Source of the DNA: Microbacterium sp. LWH7-1.2
GTDB taxonomy: Bacteria > Actinomycetota > Actinomycetes > Actinomycetales > Microbacteriaceae
Length of the DNA: 64,000 nucleotides
Assembly (NCBI RefSeq): GCF_038397755.1
Contig: NZ_CP151637.1
Span: forward strand, 1,674,001-1,738,000
Reading direction: 5' to 3'
Below, one piece after another: positions 48,334-57,474 of this stretch; the stretch's first letter is position 1; the number at the start of each line of letters is the position of its first letter. A program made the position numbers and the translations under genes. The notes under the pieces were generated by a model, which was not told where the DNA came from, made no database searches, and saw nothing but the letters and a program-made list of their open reading frames with translations.

Positions 48334-49757
48334 TGACGGCGTTCGGCAAGGCGCTGACCGCCGTGGAGACCGGCATCCCCGGTCTGGTCCTGTGGGAGCT
48401 GCCCGTGCACGGCGACAGCCGCGGCTGGTTCAAGGAGAACTGGCAGCGCGAGAAGATGACGGCGCTGGGACTCGCCGACTTCGGTCCGGTGCAGAACAAC
48501 ATCTCGTTCAACGACGCCGTCGGCACGACCCGCGGAATCCACGCGGAGCCGTGGGACAAGTGGGTCTCGGTGGCGACCGGTCGCATCTTCGGCGCGTGGG
48601 TCGATCTGCGGGAAGGCCCCACGTTCGGCGCCGTCTTCACGGCCGAGATCGACCCGTCGCGCGCGATCTTCGTTCCCCGAGGCGTCGGGAACTCGTATCA
48701 GACGCTGGAGGCTGACACCGCCTACACATATCTCGTCAACGATCACTGGTCGCCGGACGCCGCATACAGCTTCCTGAACCTCCGCGACGAGACGGCGGCC
48801 ATCGCGTGGCCGATCCCGCTCGATGAGGTCGAGATCTCGGAGAAGGACAAGCAGCACCCTCGCCTCGCCGATGTGACCCCGATCCCGCCGCGACGCGTTC
48901 TCGTCGTGGGCGCCGGGGGTCAGCTCGGGCGGGCACTGCGGAAGGAGTTCGCGGGCGAACCCCACGTCGAATTCGCCTCCCGCGCGGAGCTGGATGTCAC
49001 CTCATCCGAGCTGCCGTCGGCTCGGCGGTGGCGCGACTACGGCGCGATCGTCAACGCGTCCGCCTACACGGCCGTGGATCTCGCCGAGACGCCGGCCGGC
49101 CGCCGGGACGCCTGGTCGGCGAACGTCGCCGGGCCCGCGGCTCTCGCGCGCATCGCGACCGAGAACGGGATCACGCTCGTCCATGTGTCCAGCGACTATG
49201 TGTTCGACGGCTCGGCCGACCGCGCCTACCGGGAGGACGACGAGATCTCGCCGCTCGGCGTGTACGGCCAGACGAAGGCCGCCGGTGACGCGGTGGTGGG
49301 GACGGTCCCGCGTCACTACATCGTCCGCACCTCGTGGGTGATCGGCGAGGGGAAGAACTTCGTGAAGACGATGGCCGGGCTCGCGGACCGCGGCGTGGAT
49401 CCCCGGGTCGTCGACGACCAGATCGGCCGCCTCACGTTCACTGATGACATCGCCCGCGGTATCCGGCACCTGCTGACGGCGACCCCGCCGTACGGCACGT
49501 ATAATCTCACGGGATCGGGCGATCCGGCGTCGTGGGCAGACGTCGCGCGCGCGGTCTTCGCGGGAGTCGGCCACGACGCCGGTCGTGTCACCGGCACGTC
49601 CACCAGCGAGTACTTCGCCGCGGCCGCCGGACCGGTCGCGCCGCGACCCGGCAACAGCGTGCTCGCCCTGGAGAAGATCGCCTTGACCGGCTTCGCGCCC
49701 GCGGACTGGCGTGAGAGCCTGCGGGCCTATCTCGCCGACTCGCGGCTCACTGACTGA
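48333..49757 (+). CDS. Fused dTDP-4-dehydrorhamnose 3,5-epimerase / reductase (RmlC-RmlD)
   Basis: The 474-residue protein joins the last two enzymes of dTDP-L-rhamnose synthesis. Residues 1-185 form the RmlC cupin: GDSRGWFKENWQREKM, TTRGIHAEPWDKWVSVATG with the catalytic His, and PRGVGNSYQTLEADTAYTY. Residues 188-474 form RmlD, with the Rossmann start RVLVVGAGGQLGRALRKEF, VNASAYTAVDLAE, HVSSDYVFDG and the catalytic Y-x3-K in LGVYGQTKAAGD. A short linker (about 175-190) with DVTPIPP joins the two. The fusion is intact, with no frameshift. rmlC and rmlD are usually separate; similar fusions are known in some actinomycetes, from memory. Confidence 0.95.
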
Positions 49758-49798
49758 CCGCCCACCTGCCGGTCACCGACAGGTCGAGGACGTGCCGA

Positions 49799-51946
49799 TC
49801 ACGGGACCGTGACGTCGCGGCAGCCCAGGAGCGTGTGGCCGCCGGCTGCGGTGTTGATCCCGTAGGCGCACACCCGGTGGGTTCCGGACGCCATCGAAAC
49901 GAACTCGCCGAATCCGTGCCTGTCTCCGTGCAGCGGGTACACGCGGGCGACGTCGGGCCGCGACTTGTCAGCGACATACGCCTTTCCGACCGAGTCGACG
50001 TAGATGTGGACGGCGATGGACGCGCTGCTGTCGGGGTCGAGCGCCCACCCCGAGATCGTCGCTCCGCCCGTTCCGAGCATCGCCGCCTCGTAGTTGCCTA
50101 CGGGAGGGCGGCCCAGATCCTTCTCCGACACGACGTCGGCGGTCTTGCAGCCCAGGAGCGTGTGACCACCGGGCCCCGTGTTGATCGCATAGGCGCATAC
50201 CGTGCTGCGCCCGATCGGGAGCGTGAGCTGCTCGACGAACCCGTGGTCGGCGCCGTATGCGGGGTATACCCGGCCCACGTCGTCCCTCGTCTTGTCCGCG
50301 GTGTGCGCGGCGCCCGTGCTGCCGACGTAGAGGTGCACCTGGATGGGCGCCGTCGTGTCGGGGTCGATCGCCCAGCCGGACGCAGTCGCCGCGGATCCGC
50401 TGATCGCCAAGCCGTCGAAATTACCGATCGGAGCGCGGCCCTGGTCGAGCGTGCCCGGCACGACGACGCTCCGACACCCGAGCAGCGTGTGCCCGCCCGG
50501 CCCGGTATTGATGCCGTAGATGCAGACCGTATGCGTCCCGGGAGCCGCGGGCACCGATGTGCTGAACCCGTGCGCGCCACCGTAGGCGGGATACACCCTC
50601 GCAACGTCGGACCGACTGCCGGCTGCCGTGATGGCCGTCCCTGCCGAATCGACGTAGACGTGCACGGGGATGGATGCCGCGGTGTCGGGGTCCAGCGCCC
50701 ATCCACTCACCGACACCCGGCCGTCTGCCGCCGATACCTCCTCGATCGCGCCGACCGGGGGTCCGCTCATCGCCGACAGCGTGCGGCATCCAAGGAGTAC
50801 GTGGCTTCCGGCGCCGACATTCATGGCGTACACGCAGACCGCGACGTCGCCGGCGCCCGTCGCGGACACGGCCGCATCGAACCCGTGGCGTGAACCGACG
50901 GCGGGGTACGCGGCGCCGACGTCGGACCGCTCGATGTCGGCGGTCACGGCAGTGCCGGCTGAACCGACGTAGACGTGTACCGCGATCGGGTTCTTCGTGT
51001 CGGGGTCGGCTGCCCATCCGGCGACCCGGAACTGGCCCGGCGACGCCTGGATGAGCTCGATGTTGCCGAACGGGTTGCCGCCCCCGGTCGTCGATCCGAA
51101 CCAGTCGGTGAAGTAGTTGAAGAAGTTGCGGTTTCCGTAACTTGAGCACGCGTCGCCCTCGCCGTAGCCAGCCCGCAGGGCGGCCGCGTTCGGCTGGTAC
51201 GGCGTGTAGTAGTACAGATTGGCGGTCGCCTGGTTCTGGATGTAGACCGGCGAAGATCCGCACGCCTGGTTGGGGTTCCAGCGGACATTCCACGTCTTGC
51301 CCGGTGCATACCAGGTGAAGTACTGGCTGGTGCCGGGAGGGTTGGCGTACCGCTTGAGCTGCCACGCAGCGCCGTACACCTGATTGAAGAAGCCGTAGTA
51401 GCGGGTGTCACACGCAGCCGTGTCGGGGCAGCCCTGCCCCATCGCGATCGTGTAGCGCCAGTCGCTCGGCCACACGTGGGTAACCAGACCCTGCTCCTTC
51501 TGCAGCGTGGCCAGGATCACCTGCGGGTTGATCCCGCAGGCCTGCGCCACTTTGTAGATGATGGTCGACGCGCGCTCGCGGGTGCCGCCCGAGTAGGGGC
51601 TGCACATGGCATCGCCTGTCGTCGTGCGGGAGGTGTCGTACCAGTCTCGCAGGCACGTGTAACCCGACTGGCACTTCGGCACCTTCTGCTCGAGGAACTG
51701 CTGGATCTGCTCCGCGGTCATGGTGCCGCTGCGGAAGAACACCGCGTCGCTGATGATGTTCCCCGGCTGGAACTGCGTGAGGTCAGCGGTCTTCACGATC
51801 CCCGCGGGGGCAGGCTCCGCCGCCGCCGCTGACGCCCCGGACGCAGCGAGCGGCAGCAGGCCGAGCACGAGCAGCAGCGCACTCAATCCGGCGAGCACGG
51901 CCCGCGTCGGGTCGACGATGACCGCATGGTTCTTATCCCCCACCAT
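49799..51946 (-). CDS. Secreted protein with lysozyme-like N-terminal domain and four C-terminal repeats
   Basis: The 715-residue protein has a signal peptide (about residues 15-42: hydrophobic AVLAGLSALLLVLGLLPLAA, then ASGASA). Residues 55-290 form a Cys-rich domain in which CGINPQVILATLQKEQGLVT, with a central Glu, resembles the active-site helix of lytic transglycosylases or goose-type lysozymes. Four tandem repeats of about 105 residues follow (starting near 305, 410, 515 and 625), each with GWAxDPDT, a VHVYV strand, a DV-R-YP turn and the ending GGHTLLGCR. The repeats look like beta-sandwich wall-binding modules. ATG 51946 is preferred over an upstream ATG because it sits directly before the signal peptide. 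The hydrolase role is an inference. Confidence 0.72.
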   Translation of the reverse strand: MVGDKNHAVIVDPTRAVLAGLSALLLVLGLLPLAASGASAAAAEPAPAGIVKTADLTQFQPGNIISDAVFFRSGTMTAEQIQQFLEQKVPKCQSGYTCLRDWYDTSRTTTGDAMCSPYSGGTRERASTIIYKVAQACGINPQVILATLQKEQGLVTHVWPSDWRYTIAMGQGCPDTAACDTRYYGFFNQVYGAAWQLKRYANPPGTSQYFTWYAPGKTWNVRWNPNQACGSSPVYIQNQATANLYYYTPYQPNAAALRAGYGEGDACSSYGNRNFFNYFTDWFGSTTGGGNPFGNIELIQASPGQFRVAGWAADPDTKNPIAVHVYVGSAGTAVTADIERSDVGAAYPAVGSRHGFDAAVSATGAGDVAVCVYAMNVGAGSHVLLGCRTLSAMSGPPVGAIEEVSAADGRVSVSGWALDPDTAASIPVHVYVDSAGTAITAAGSRSDVARVYPAYGGAHGFSTSVPAAPGTHTVCIYGINTGPGGHTLLGCRSVVVPGTLDQGRAPIGNFDGLAISGSAATASGWAIDPDTTAPIQVHLYVGSTGAAHTADKTRDDVGRVYPAYGADHGFVEQLTLPIGRSTVCAYAINTGPGGHTLLGCKTADVVSEKDLGRPPVGNYEAAMLGTGGATISGWALDPDSSASIAVHIYVDSVGKAYVADKSRPDVARVYPLHGDRHGFGEFVSMASGTHRVCAYGINTAAGGHTLLGCRDVTVP

Positions 51947-52039
51947 GTGAACAGTGTGGCGTATGTGACGCCTGGTGTACAACGGCGCTGATGTTTACTC
52001 ATCAGCGACACGCCGTTCCCGCAGAGAGGCGGCTGTCGC

Positions 52040-53176
52040 TCAGAGTTCGGCGTGCAGAGCCCAGACCTTGTCGGCAGCCTCCCGCCACGAGAAGGCACGA
52101 CCGCGATCGGCGGAAAGGACGCCGAGTCGTTCTCCGGCGGCGGTCGAGCCGAGCGCCGATCTCAGTGCGGCCCCGACACCCCCCGCGAGCTCAGCAGCGC
52201 TCGTCGCCGGCACGAGAACGCCGCCGTCGACCACGATCTCGTCATGCACCGCGGATGACACCGCCACCACCGGCACCCCGAGCGTCAGGGCGTCCACAAC
52301 TCGCCACGGGAAGGCGACGCGCCGCGACGGTGCCACGAGCGCGACCGCCGCACCGAAGACCGCAGCACGATCGGCCGCGTCCAGAACCCCCCGCACGTGC
52401 AATGCTCGCTCCGGCAGTCCGGCCGCGGAGGCAAGGTCCGCCACCGCAGGCTCGTGGCCCTCCTCGACGTCGATCACGACGACTGGCAGGTCGACACCGG
52501 ATGCTGCGACCGCAGCGAGTCCGGCATCCAACCCCTCCGAGCCCAGCGGGCCGCCGGCGAGCAGCACATACCCCTCCGGCAGACCCAGCGATCGACGACG
52601 TCCGACCTCATCCGTAGGAACGGCGAACCCCGACGGCGAAGCCCCGGGGATCACCCGCACCCGGTCCCTGAGGCCCGGCGCGATCTCCAGCAGCCGCACC
52701 GCGAGCGAGTGCGTCGGCACCACGACGGCGTCCGCGTGCTTGACCGCGCGCTTCAGCATCGCCTTGTGCCACGCCACCGACGACCGGGTCAGCTCCGAAG
52801 GCGACTCCCAGGGCCGCAGATCCCACAACGTGACGACGGTCTGATCGTGGTCGTGCACCCGGTCGTGGCGTACAAGCGGCGCGAACAGCGACGGCGAGTG
52901 GATCATCCCGCCGCCGATCCCCGTGCCCACGCCGAGCTGCAGCGCAGCAGCGAGCTCGCGCCGCGGCAGCGCCGTGCGGCGCACCCCCGCCAGCCCGGGC
53001 ACCGCATCCAGAGCGCCATCAACTCCACCGGCGGGCGCGATCGCCTCGACCTCGCACCCCGACGGCGCTCCCAACACCAGCGCGCGCGCGAGCTCCCGCG
53101 ACGCCTCCGCGACCTCGGGTTCGGTGGGCGCGACGAGCTGGTCCAGCACCACGCGAAGAGTTGCGGCCACGATCAC
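52040..53176 (-). CDS. Glycosyltransferase family 4-like protein with atypical active-site motif
   Basis: The 378-residue protein has a GT-B layout. The N-terminal domain contains IHSPSLFAPLVRHDRVHDHD and TVVTLWDLRPWESPSELTRS. The C-terminal domain starts YVLLAGGPLGSEGLDAGLAA and holds APSRRVAFPWRVVDALTLGV in the place of E-x7-E. The first Glu is replaced by Arg/Val and the second by Asp, so catalysis may be altered or lost. The GTG start overlaps the LCP stop by 4 bp (GTGA at 53173-53176), and it is the last gene of a purE-LCP-GT operon. No membrane helix is present. Confidence 0.75.
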   Translation of the reverse strand: MIVAATLRVVLDQLVAPTEPEVAEASRELARALVLGAPSGCEVEAIAPAGGVDGALDAVPGLAGVRRTALPRRELAAALQLGVGTGIGGGMIHSPSLFAPLVRHDRVHDHDQTVVTLWDLRPWESPSELTRSSVAWHKAMLKRAVKHADAVVVPTHSLAVRLLEIAPGLRDRVRVIPGASPSGFAVPTDEVGRRRSLGLPEGYVLLAGGPLGSEGLDAGLAAVAASGVDLPVVVIDVEEGHEPAVADLASAAGLPERALHVRGVLDAADRAAVFGAAVALVAPSRRVAFPWRVVDALTLGVPVVAVSSAVHDEIVVDGGVLVPATSAAELAGGVGAALRSALGSTAAGERLGVLSADRGRAFSWREAADKVWALHAEL

Positions 53177-54654
53177 TCCCCCGCAGGCGTCGGGGTCGGC
53201 GGGTGGAGCGTGGTCTGTACGAGGTTGGCGATGTACGCGTAGTCGGGGTTGAACTCGTCGATGCCGCCCTCGGGCGTCAGCTCGAGCGCCTGCACCTGCT
53301 GTTCCTTGGCCTTGAGCCCGAGGTCGACGAGAGTCGGGATGAGCGACTGCGGCAGATCCGTCTCCACGATGTCGGCACCGGCGTTCGCGACGTCCTGGAA
53401 GCGCGTCAGCACGACCTGAGGCGTGAACTGGGCGAGGATCGCCTCCTGCAGCTCACGCTGGCGCCTCATACGGTCGAAGTCGCTCGTCGTGTAGCGCGAG
53501 CGGGCATACCACTGGGCGGTGTCGCCGTCCATGTGCTGCTGTCCCGGCTCGATCCAGCCGATCGCCCACGCGTCGACGTTGTGCGGATCGACACCCTCCG
53601 GCGGTCCGCCCTTGGGCAGCCGCTCGACGACGTTGATGTCGACCCCGCCGAGCGCGTCGACCAGCGACGCGAACCCGTGCATGTCGACGAAGACGTAGTA
53701 CGGGATCTCGATGCCGAGGATCCCCGAAGCCGCGTCCTTCGTCGCCTCGATCGCGGGCGCAGATCCCTGTGCCGCAGCATCCGGATACAGACCCGTCCCA
53801 CGGTCCTCCCGGCACTGCTCGACGGCATTCGTCAGCTGGTTGATCCCGCTCCCCCAGCCGCACGTCGGGTCGCCGTGCCCCTCGAAGCCGTTCGGGTACT
53901 CGTCCTGCATCGGCCCTTCGGCGAACGGGAAGTTCGGCATGTCACGGGGGATGCCGGTGATCGTCGTCGCGCCGGTCGTCGCGTTCACCGAGACCACCGA
54001 GATGCTGTCGAACCTCATCGAGTCGCGGCCCTCGCCGCTGTCGGCGCCCAGCAGCAGGATGTTGTAATACCCGTCCGAAGGCGGCACGGTGGGGCCGCTC
54101 GCCCCGAAGATCGTGCTGATCGTGCTGCGGACAGCTCCGACGGCGTTCGACGCGTACACGGCCGTGCCGCTGCCGACCACCAACAGACCGACGGCCACCA
54201 GCGCGATCGCGAAGCGCGCCACGCCCCCGGTCTTCACCAGCCGCACCAGGCGCAGCGTGTCGATCGTGAGCACTGCCCACAGCACCGCGTACGCGATCAG
54301 CAGCCCCTGCGCGATCAGCAGCGGCAGCGGCCGCAGCAGCCCGAGCCAGTCGGGAAGCCATGCGCCCGTCACGATACTGAGCCCCGCGGTCGGCGCGAGC
54401 AGCGCGAACAGCAGCGCGACGACGAGGAGCACCCACATCACCAGGGTCGTGGCGATGCCCAGGCGGCCCAGCTTGCGGTTGCCCGCAAGCACCTGCGCAG
54501 AACCAGGGATGAGGAAGTTGAGCCCGACCAGCCACCACCCGCGGCGCGTCATGACGGCGCGGGACGAGGCATCCGGATTCCTCATCGGACGCTCCTGGAC
54601 GACGCCCAGCCCTGACGGACGGGCGCTGGTGCGCGGCGCGCTCATGACGCTCAC
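53173..54654 (-). CDS. LytR-CpsA-Psr (LCP) family glycopolymer transferase
   Basis: LCP enzymes transfer undecaprenyl-pyrophosphate-linked glycopolymers onto peptidoglycan at the outer face of the membrane. The 493-residue protein has four membrane helices in the first 170 residues, more than the single helix of many LCP proteins. The extracytoplasmic LCP domain (about 190-430) has [36 protein letters not shown] with the conserved Arg, [27 protein letters not shown], and [20 protein letters not shown] with the lipid-phosphate-binding arginines. The GTG start overlaps the purE stop by 4 bp. It is the natural candidate to attach the locus's rhamnose or galactofuranose glycan to the wall. Confidence 0.93.
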   Translation of the reverse strand: MSVMSAPRTSARPSGLGVVQERPMRNPDASSRAVMTRRGWWLVGLNFLIPGSAQVLAGNRKLGRLGIATTLVMWVLLVVALLFALLAPTAGLSIVTGAWLPDWLGLLRPLPLLIAQGLLIAYAVLWAVLTIDTLRLVRLVKTGGVARFAIALVAVGLLVVGSGTAVYASNAVGAVRSTISTIFGASGPTVPPSDGYYNILLLGADSGEGRDSMRFDSISVVSVNATTGATTITGIPRDMPNFPFAEGPMQDEYPNGFEGHGDPTCGWGSGINQLTNAVEQCREDRGTGLYPDAAAQGSAPAIEATKDAASGILGIEIPYYVFVDMHGFASLVDALGGVDINVVERLPKGGPPEGVDPHNVDAWAIGWIEPGQQHMDGDTAQWYARSRYTTSDFDRMRRQRELQEAILAQFTPQVVLTRFQDVANAGADIVETDLPQSLIPTLVDLGLKAKEQQVQALELTPEGGIDEFNPDYAYIANLVQTTLHPPTPTPAGE

Positions 54655-55166
54655 AGTGAGTCCTTGAGCCGCCGGTTCTTCTGCTCGACCTGCGCTTCGA
54701 GGTCGCGGGCGTAGGCCTCGACGCTGTCCGCGATGCCGGCGTCCGCACTGCCGAGGATGCGCGCGGCCAGGAGTCCCGCGTTCTTCGCGCCGTTGATGGA
54801 GACGGTGGCGACCGGGATGCCGGCGGGCATCTGCACGATGCTCAGTAGCGAGTCCATGCCATCCAGCGTCGCCAGCTGCACCGGGACGCCGATGACCGGC
54901 AGGGCGGTGACGGATGCCAGCATGCCGGGGAGGTGCGCCGCGCCACCGGCCCCGGCGATGATGACCCGAAGGCCGCGTTCGCGGGCCTCACGCCCGTAGC
55001 GGATGAGCTTGTCGACCGTGCGGTGCGCCGAGACGACCTCGACCTCGTGCGGAATGCCGAAATCGGTGAGCGCCTGAGACGCGTCGCTCATGACCCGCCA
55101 GTCGGAGTCGGAGCCCATGACGACGCCGACGAGCGGCGCCTCGGAGGAATGAAGGGGCGCAGTCAC
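54651..55166 (-). CDS. purE: N5-carboxyaminoimidazole ribonucleotide mutase
   Basis: PurE moves the carboxyl group of N5-CAIR to carbon 4 in purine synthesis. The 171-residue class I protein has the conserved [32 protein letters not shown] with the catalytic His, and [19 protein letters not shown]. The C-terminal tail is a charged helix [15 protein letters not shown]. The start is a GTG with a -10 box TAGCCT six bases upstream (plus-strand AGGCTA at 55173-55178), so the message is probably leaderless. Its partner purK lies 1.1 kb upstream on the same strand, separated by an opposite-strand gene. The stop codon overlaps the LCP start. Confidence 0.96.
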   Translation of the reverse strand: MTAPLHSSEAPLVGVVMGSDSDWRVMSDASQALTDFGIPHEVEVVSAHRTVDKLIRYGREARERGLRVIIAGAGGAAHLPGMLASVTALPVIGVPVQLATLDGMDSLLSIVQMPAGIPVATVSINGAKNAGLLAARILGSADAGIADSVEAYARDLEAQVEQKNRRLKDSL

Positions 55167-55324
55167 CCGTCAAGGCTAGGGGGCGTGGCTGCAAGAACCC
55201 CGCAACGGCGCGCAGAGCGGCATCGCCGCCCTGCCCATTGCGACTCGCGACGGAATCGGCCGCGGCTGCGCCAGATTGTGTCAACCCCGACGGCACCGCG
55301 GATTCACCGCCTATCGTGAGAGCC

Positions 55325-56212
55325 ATGGATGCGACGACCATCACCCGTCCCCCACTCCGACGACGGTCGATCAGCCGGTGGTTGATCGCGGTGCTCGTGA
55401 TGGCCGCGGGCGCGGCGCTGACTGTTCCGCAGGCGCCCACAGCCGCCGCCGAGATCAGGGACGTTCCGGAAGCGGAGGGGTACGACTATCTGGCGGGCGA
55501 GCCTGCCATCTGGGGCAGTGTCGCGGGCACCGCGGGGGCTTACGTCGACAAGGCGTGCTCGGGCGGCTACACCATCGCAGGCGCCTCGGGGATGTTTCTG
55601 ACTACCGCCGGCATGTGCAGCGTGGGACTCGCCGCCGACGGCAGCATCCGGGGTGATGCGGGCTATCACGCGGACCTCTTCGCACGACGGGACGCCGATC
55701 CTCTCGTCCTGCTCAAGCTGCGACCGGGGAACGATGCCTTCCAGATCATCGTCGACCCGACCACGCGCGCCATGCCGGGTGACGGAAGGGTCGTCGGATG
55801 GACGCGCAGCGCCGACCAGCCGGTCGGGCTGCTCATCGGGAAGATGGGGATCGACACCGGCTGGACCGAGGGCCGCGTCCTGGGCACCGCTCCCGGGCGC
55901 TTCGGCGAACTCCTCCTGTGCACGGACGCGACCGCTTCGGCCGGTGATGTCGGCGGTCCGGTCTGGCGCAACGACGAGTCCGGCCTGCGCGCGCTGGGCA
56001 CCGTGGTGGGGATCAGCGACCGAGGTGGCGCCTGCTATCGCCCGATCCAGGAGACGCTGTACCAGTACGGCGCGTACCTGCCGACCTTCGGGCCAGGCCA
56101 GGGCGTCCCGAGCTGGGGCACCTTCGCGCCTGGCATGGTCCGCTACAGCGGGTCGGTAGAAGTAACCTACGTCGGCCGCGTCATCGACAAGGGAGACGAC
56201 TGGCGGCTCTGA
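55325..56212 (+). CDS. Secreted, catalytically dead chymotrypsin-like (streptogrisin-like) protein
   Basis: The 295-residue protein has a signal peptide (about residues 1-42, with WLIAVLVMAAGAALTV, ending PTAAAE). The rest has the layout of a small S1 (streptogrisin-type) serine protease. A Cys pair at 78/98 frames the catalytic-His position, but FLTTAGMC has Met97 where FLTAGHC is expected. A second pair at 199/237 frames GDVGGP, with Val209 in place of the nucleophile Ser of GDSGGP. D125 in DPLVLLKL fits the Asp position. Two of the three triad residues are therefore missing, so peptidase activity is unlikely; a binding role is possible. A -10 box TATCGT lies seven bases before the ATG (leaderless). 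It interrupts the usual purE-purK neighbourhood. Confidence 0.8.
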   Translation: MDATTITRPPLRRRSISRWLIAVLVMAAGAALTVPQAPTAAAEIRDVPEAEGYDYLAGEPAIWGSVAGTAGAYVDKACSGGYTIAGASGMFLTTAGMCSVGLAADGSIRGDAGYHADLFARRDADPLVLLKLRPGNDAFQIIVDPTTRAMPGDGRVVGWTRSADQPVGLLIGKMGIDTGWTEGRVLGTAPGRFGELLLCTDATASAGDVGGPVWRNDESGLRALGTVVGISDRGGACYRPIQETLYQYGAYLPTFGPGQGVPSWGTFAPGMVRYSGSVEVTYVGRVIDKGDDWRL

Positions 56213-56235
56213 GGCGGCGAGGCAACGGCCGCCCC

Positions 56236-56260
56236 GGGCCGGATCGTCGGAGACCGGCCC
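56236..56260. terminator. Bidirectional hairpin between the inactive-protease gene and purK
   Basis: Arms GGGCCGG (56236-56242) and CCGGCCC (56254-56260) with an 11-base loop lie in the 62-bp gap between the convergent stop codons. Two T's follow the plus-strand stem. Confidence 0.6.
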
Positions 56261-56274
56261 TTCCCGCCAGCGTC

Positions 56275-57411
56275 TCAGTCCAGGAAGAAGGATGCTGCGG
56301 CCCGCGCCTGGTACGCGACGTCGTCGAGTTCGTCGCCCACGACGTTGACGTGGCCGACCTTGCGACCGGGGCGGGGCGTCTTGCCGTAGGTGTGGACCTT
56401 CGCCTGCGGGTGCTCGTCCATCGCGGCGGCGAAGCGCGCGTCGAGGGACTCCTCCGCGGGCCCGCCGAGGATGTTGACCATCACGGCCCATCCGGCGAGG
56501 GGGTCGGTGTCGCCGAGCGGCAGATCGAGGACGGCCCGCAGGTGCTGCTCGAACTGGCTCGTCACGGCGCCGTCCTGGCTCCAGTGCCCGCTGTTGTGCG
56601 GGCGCATAGCGAGCTCGTTCACGAGGAGCCGTTCGTCGGTCGTCTCGAAGAGCTCGACCGCGAGCATCCCCGTCACGCCGAGTCCCTCCGCGATGGAGAC
56701 GCCGATCCCGGCGGCCACCTGCTGCAGGCGGTCGCTCGAGTGCGGAGCGGGCGCGATCACCTCGGCGCACACGCCGTCGCGCTGCACGGTCTCGACGACC
56801 GGGTACGCGCGGACCGCTCCCGAGGGGCGACGTGCGACCTGCTGCGCGAGCTCGCGCGTGAAGTCGACGAGCTCCTCGACGAGAAGGGCGCCCCCGTGCG
56901 CGTCCTCCGCAAGGGTGGCGAACCAGTCGTCGGCCTCGGTCCCGGCCGACACGACACGGACGCCCTTGCCGTCGTAGCCGCCGCGCGGCGTCTTCACGAC
57001 GGCCCGGCCGCCGTGGTCGTCGATGAAGGCCTGCAGTTCGTCAGCGTTCGCGACGGCCGCCCAGTCGGGCTGCGGCATCCCGAGCTCCTGCAGGCGGGTG
57101 CGCATGACCAGTTTGTCCTGCGCGACCTTCAGCGCCTCGGGGCCGGGGTGCACCGAGATGCCCTCGCCGACGAGGGTGGCGAGGACGTCCTGCGGCACGT
57201 GCTCGTGGTCGAACGTGACGACGTCGACGTCGCGCGCGAAGGCGAGGACGGTGTCCGCGTCGCGGTAATCGCCGACGGCGGTCGCGGCGAGGGATGCCGA
57301 CATCCCCTCGTCCTCGGCGAGCACACGGATCTCGACCCCGAGCTCGACCGCCGGCGCGATCATCATGCGGGCCAGCTGCCCACCCCCGACGACTCCGACT
57401 CGCAGCGCCAT
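56275..57411 (-). CDS. purK: N5-carboxyaminoimidazole ribonucleotide synthetase
   Basis: PurK uses ATP and bicarbonate to carboxylate AIR on the way to purines. The 378-residue ATP-grasp enzyme begins LRVGVVGGGQLARMMIAPAV, followed by DVVTFDHEHVPQDVLATLV, KVAQDKLVMRTRLQELGMP, the ATP-grasp loop VVKTPRGGYDGKGVRVV, and NELAMRPHNSGHWSQDG with the metal ligands. The ATG at 57411 is preceded by GAGAGGGAG. It is transcribed away from the PH-domain gene, with 63 bp between, and is separated from purE by the dead protease gene on the other strand. Confidence 0.97.
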   Translation of the reverse strand: MALRVGVVGGGQLARMMIAPAVELGVEIRVLAEDEGMSASLAATAVGDYRDADTVLAFARDVDVVTFDHEHVPQDVLATLVGEGISVHPGPEALKVAQDKLVMRTRLQELGMPQPDWAAVANADELQAFIDDHGGRAVVKTPRGGYDGKGVRVVSAGTEADDWFATLAEDAHGGALLVEELVDFTRELAQQVARRPSGAVRAYPVVETVQRDGVCAEVIAPAPHSSDRLQQVAAGIGVSIAEGLGVTGMLAVELFETTDERLLVNELAMRPHNSGHWSQDGAVTSQFEQHLRAVLDLPLGDTDPLAGWAVMVNILGGPAEESLDARFAAAMDEHPQAKVHTYGKTPRPGRKVGHVNVVGDELDDVAYQARAAASFFLD

Positions 57412-57474
57412 GCCACTCCCTCTCTGCAGACTTCCTCCATCATCCCGCACCCGCGGGACGATGAACGCGCCGGG

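Noticed and set aside
55325..56212. Sequencing error as the reason for the missing protease residues
   Set aside because: The frame is intact from signal peptide to stop, all four cysteines are in place, and two separate single-residue replacements would be needed.
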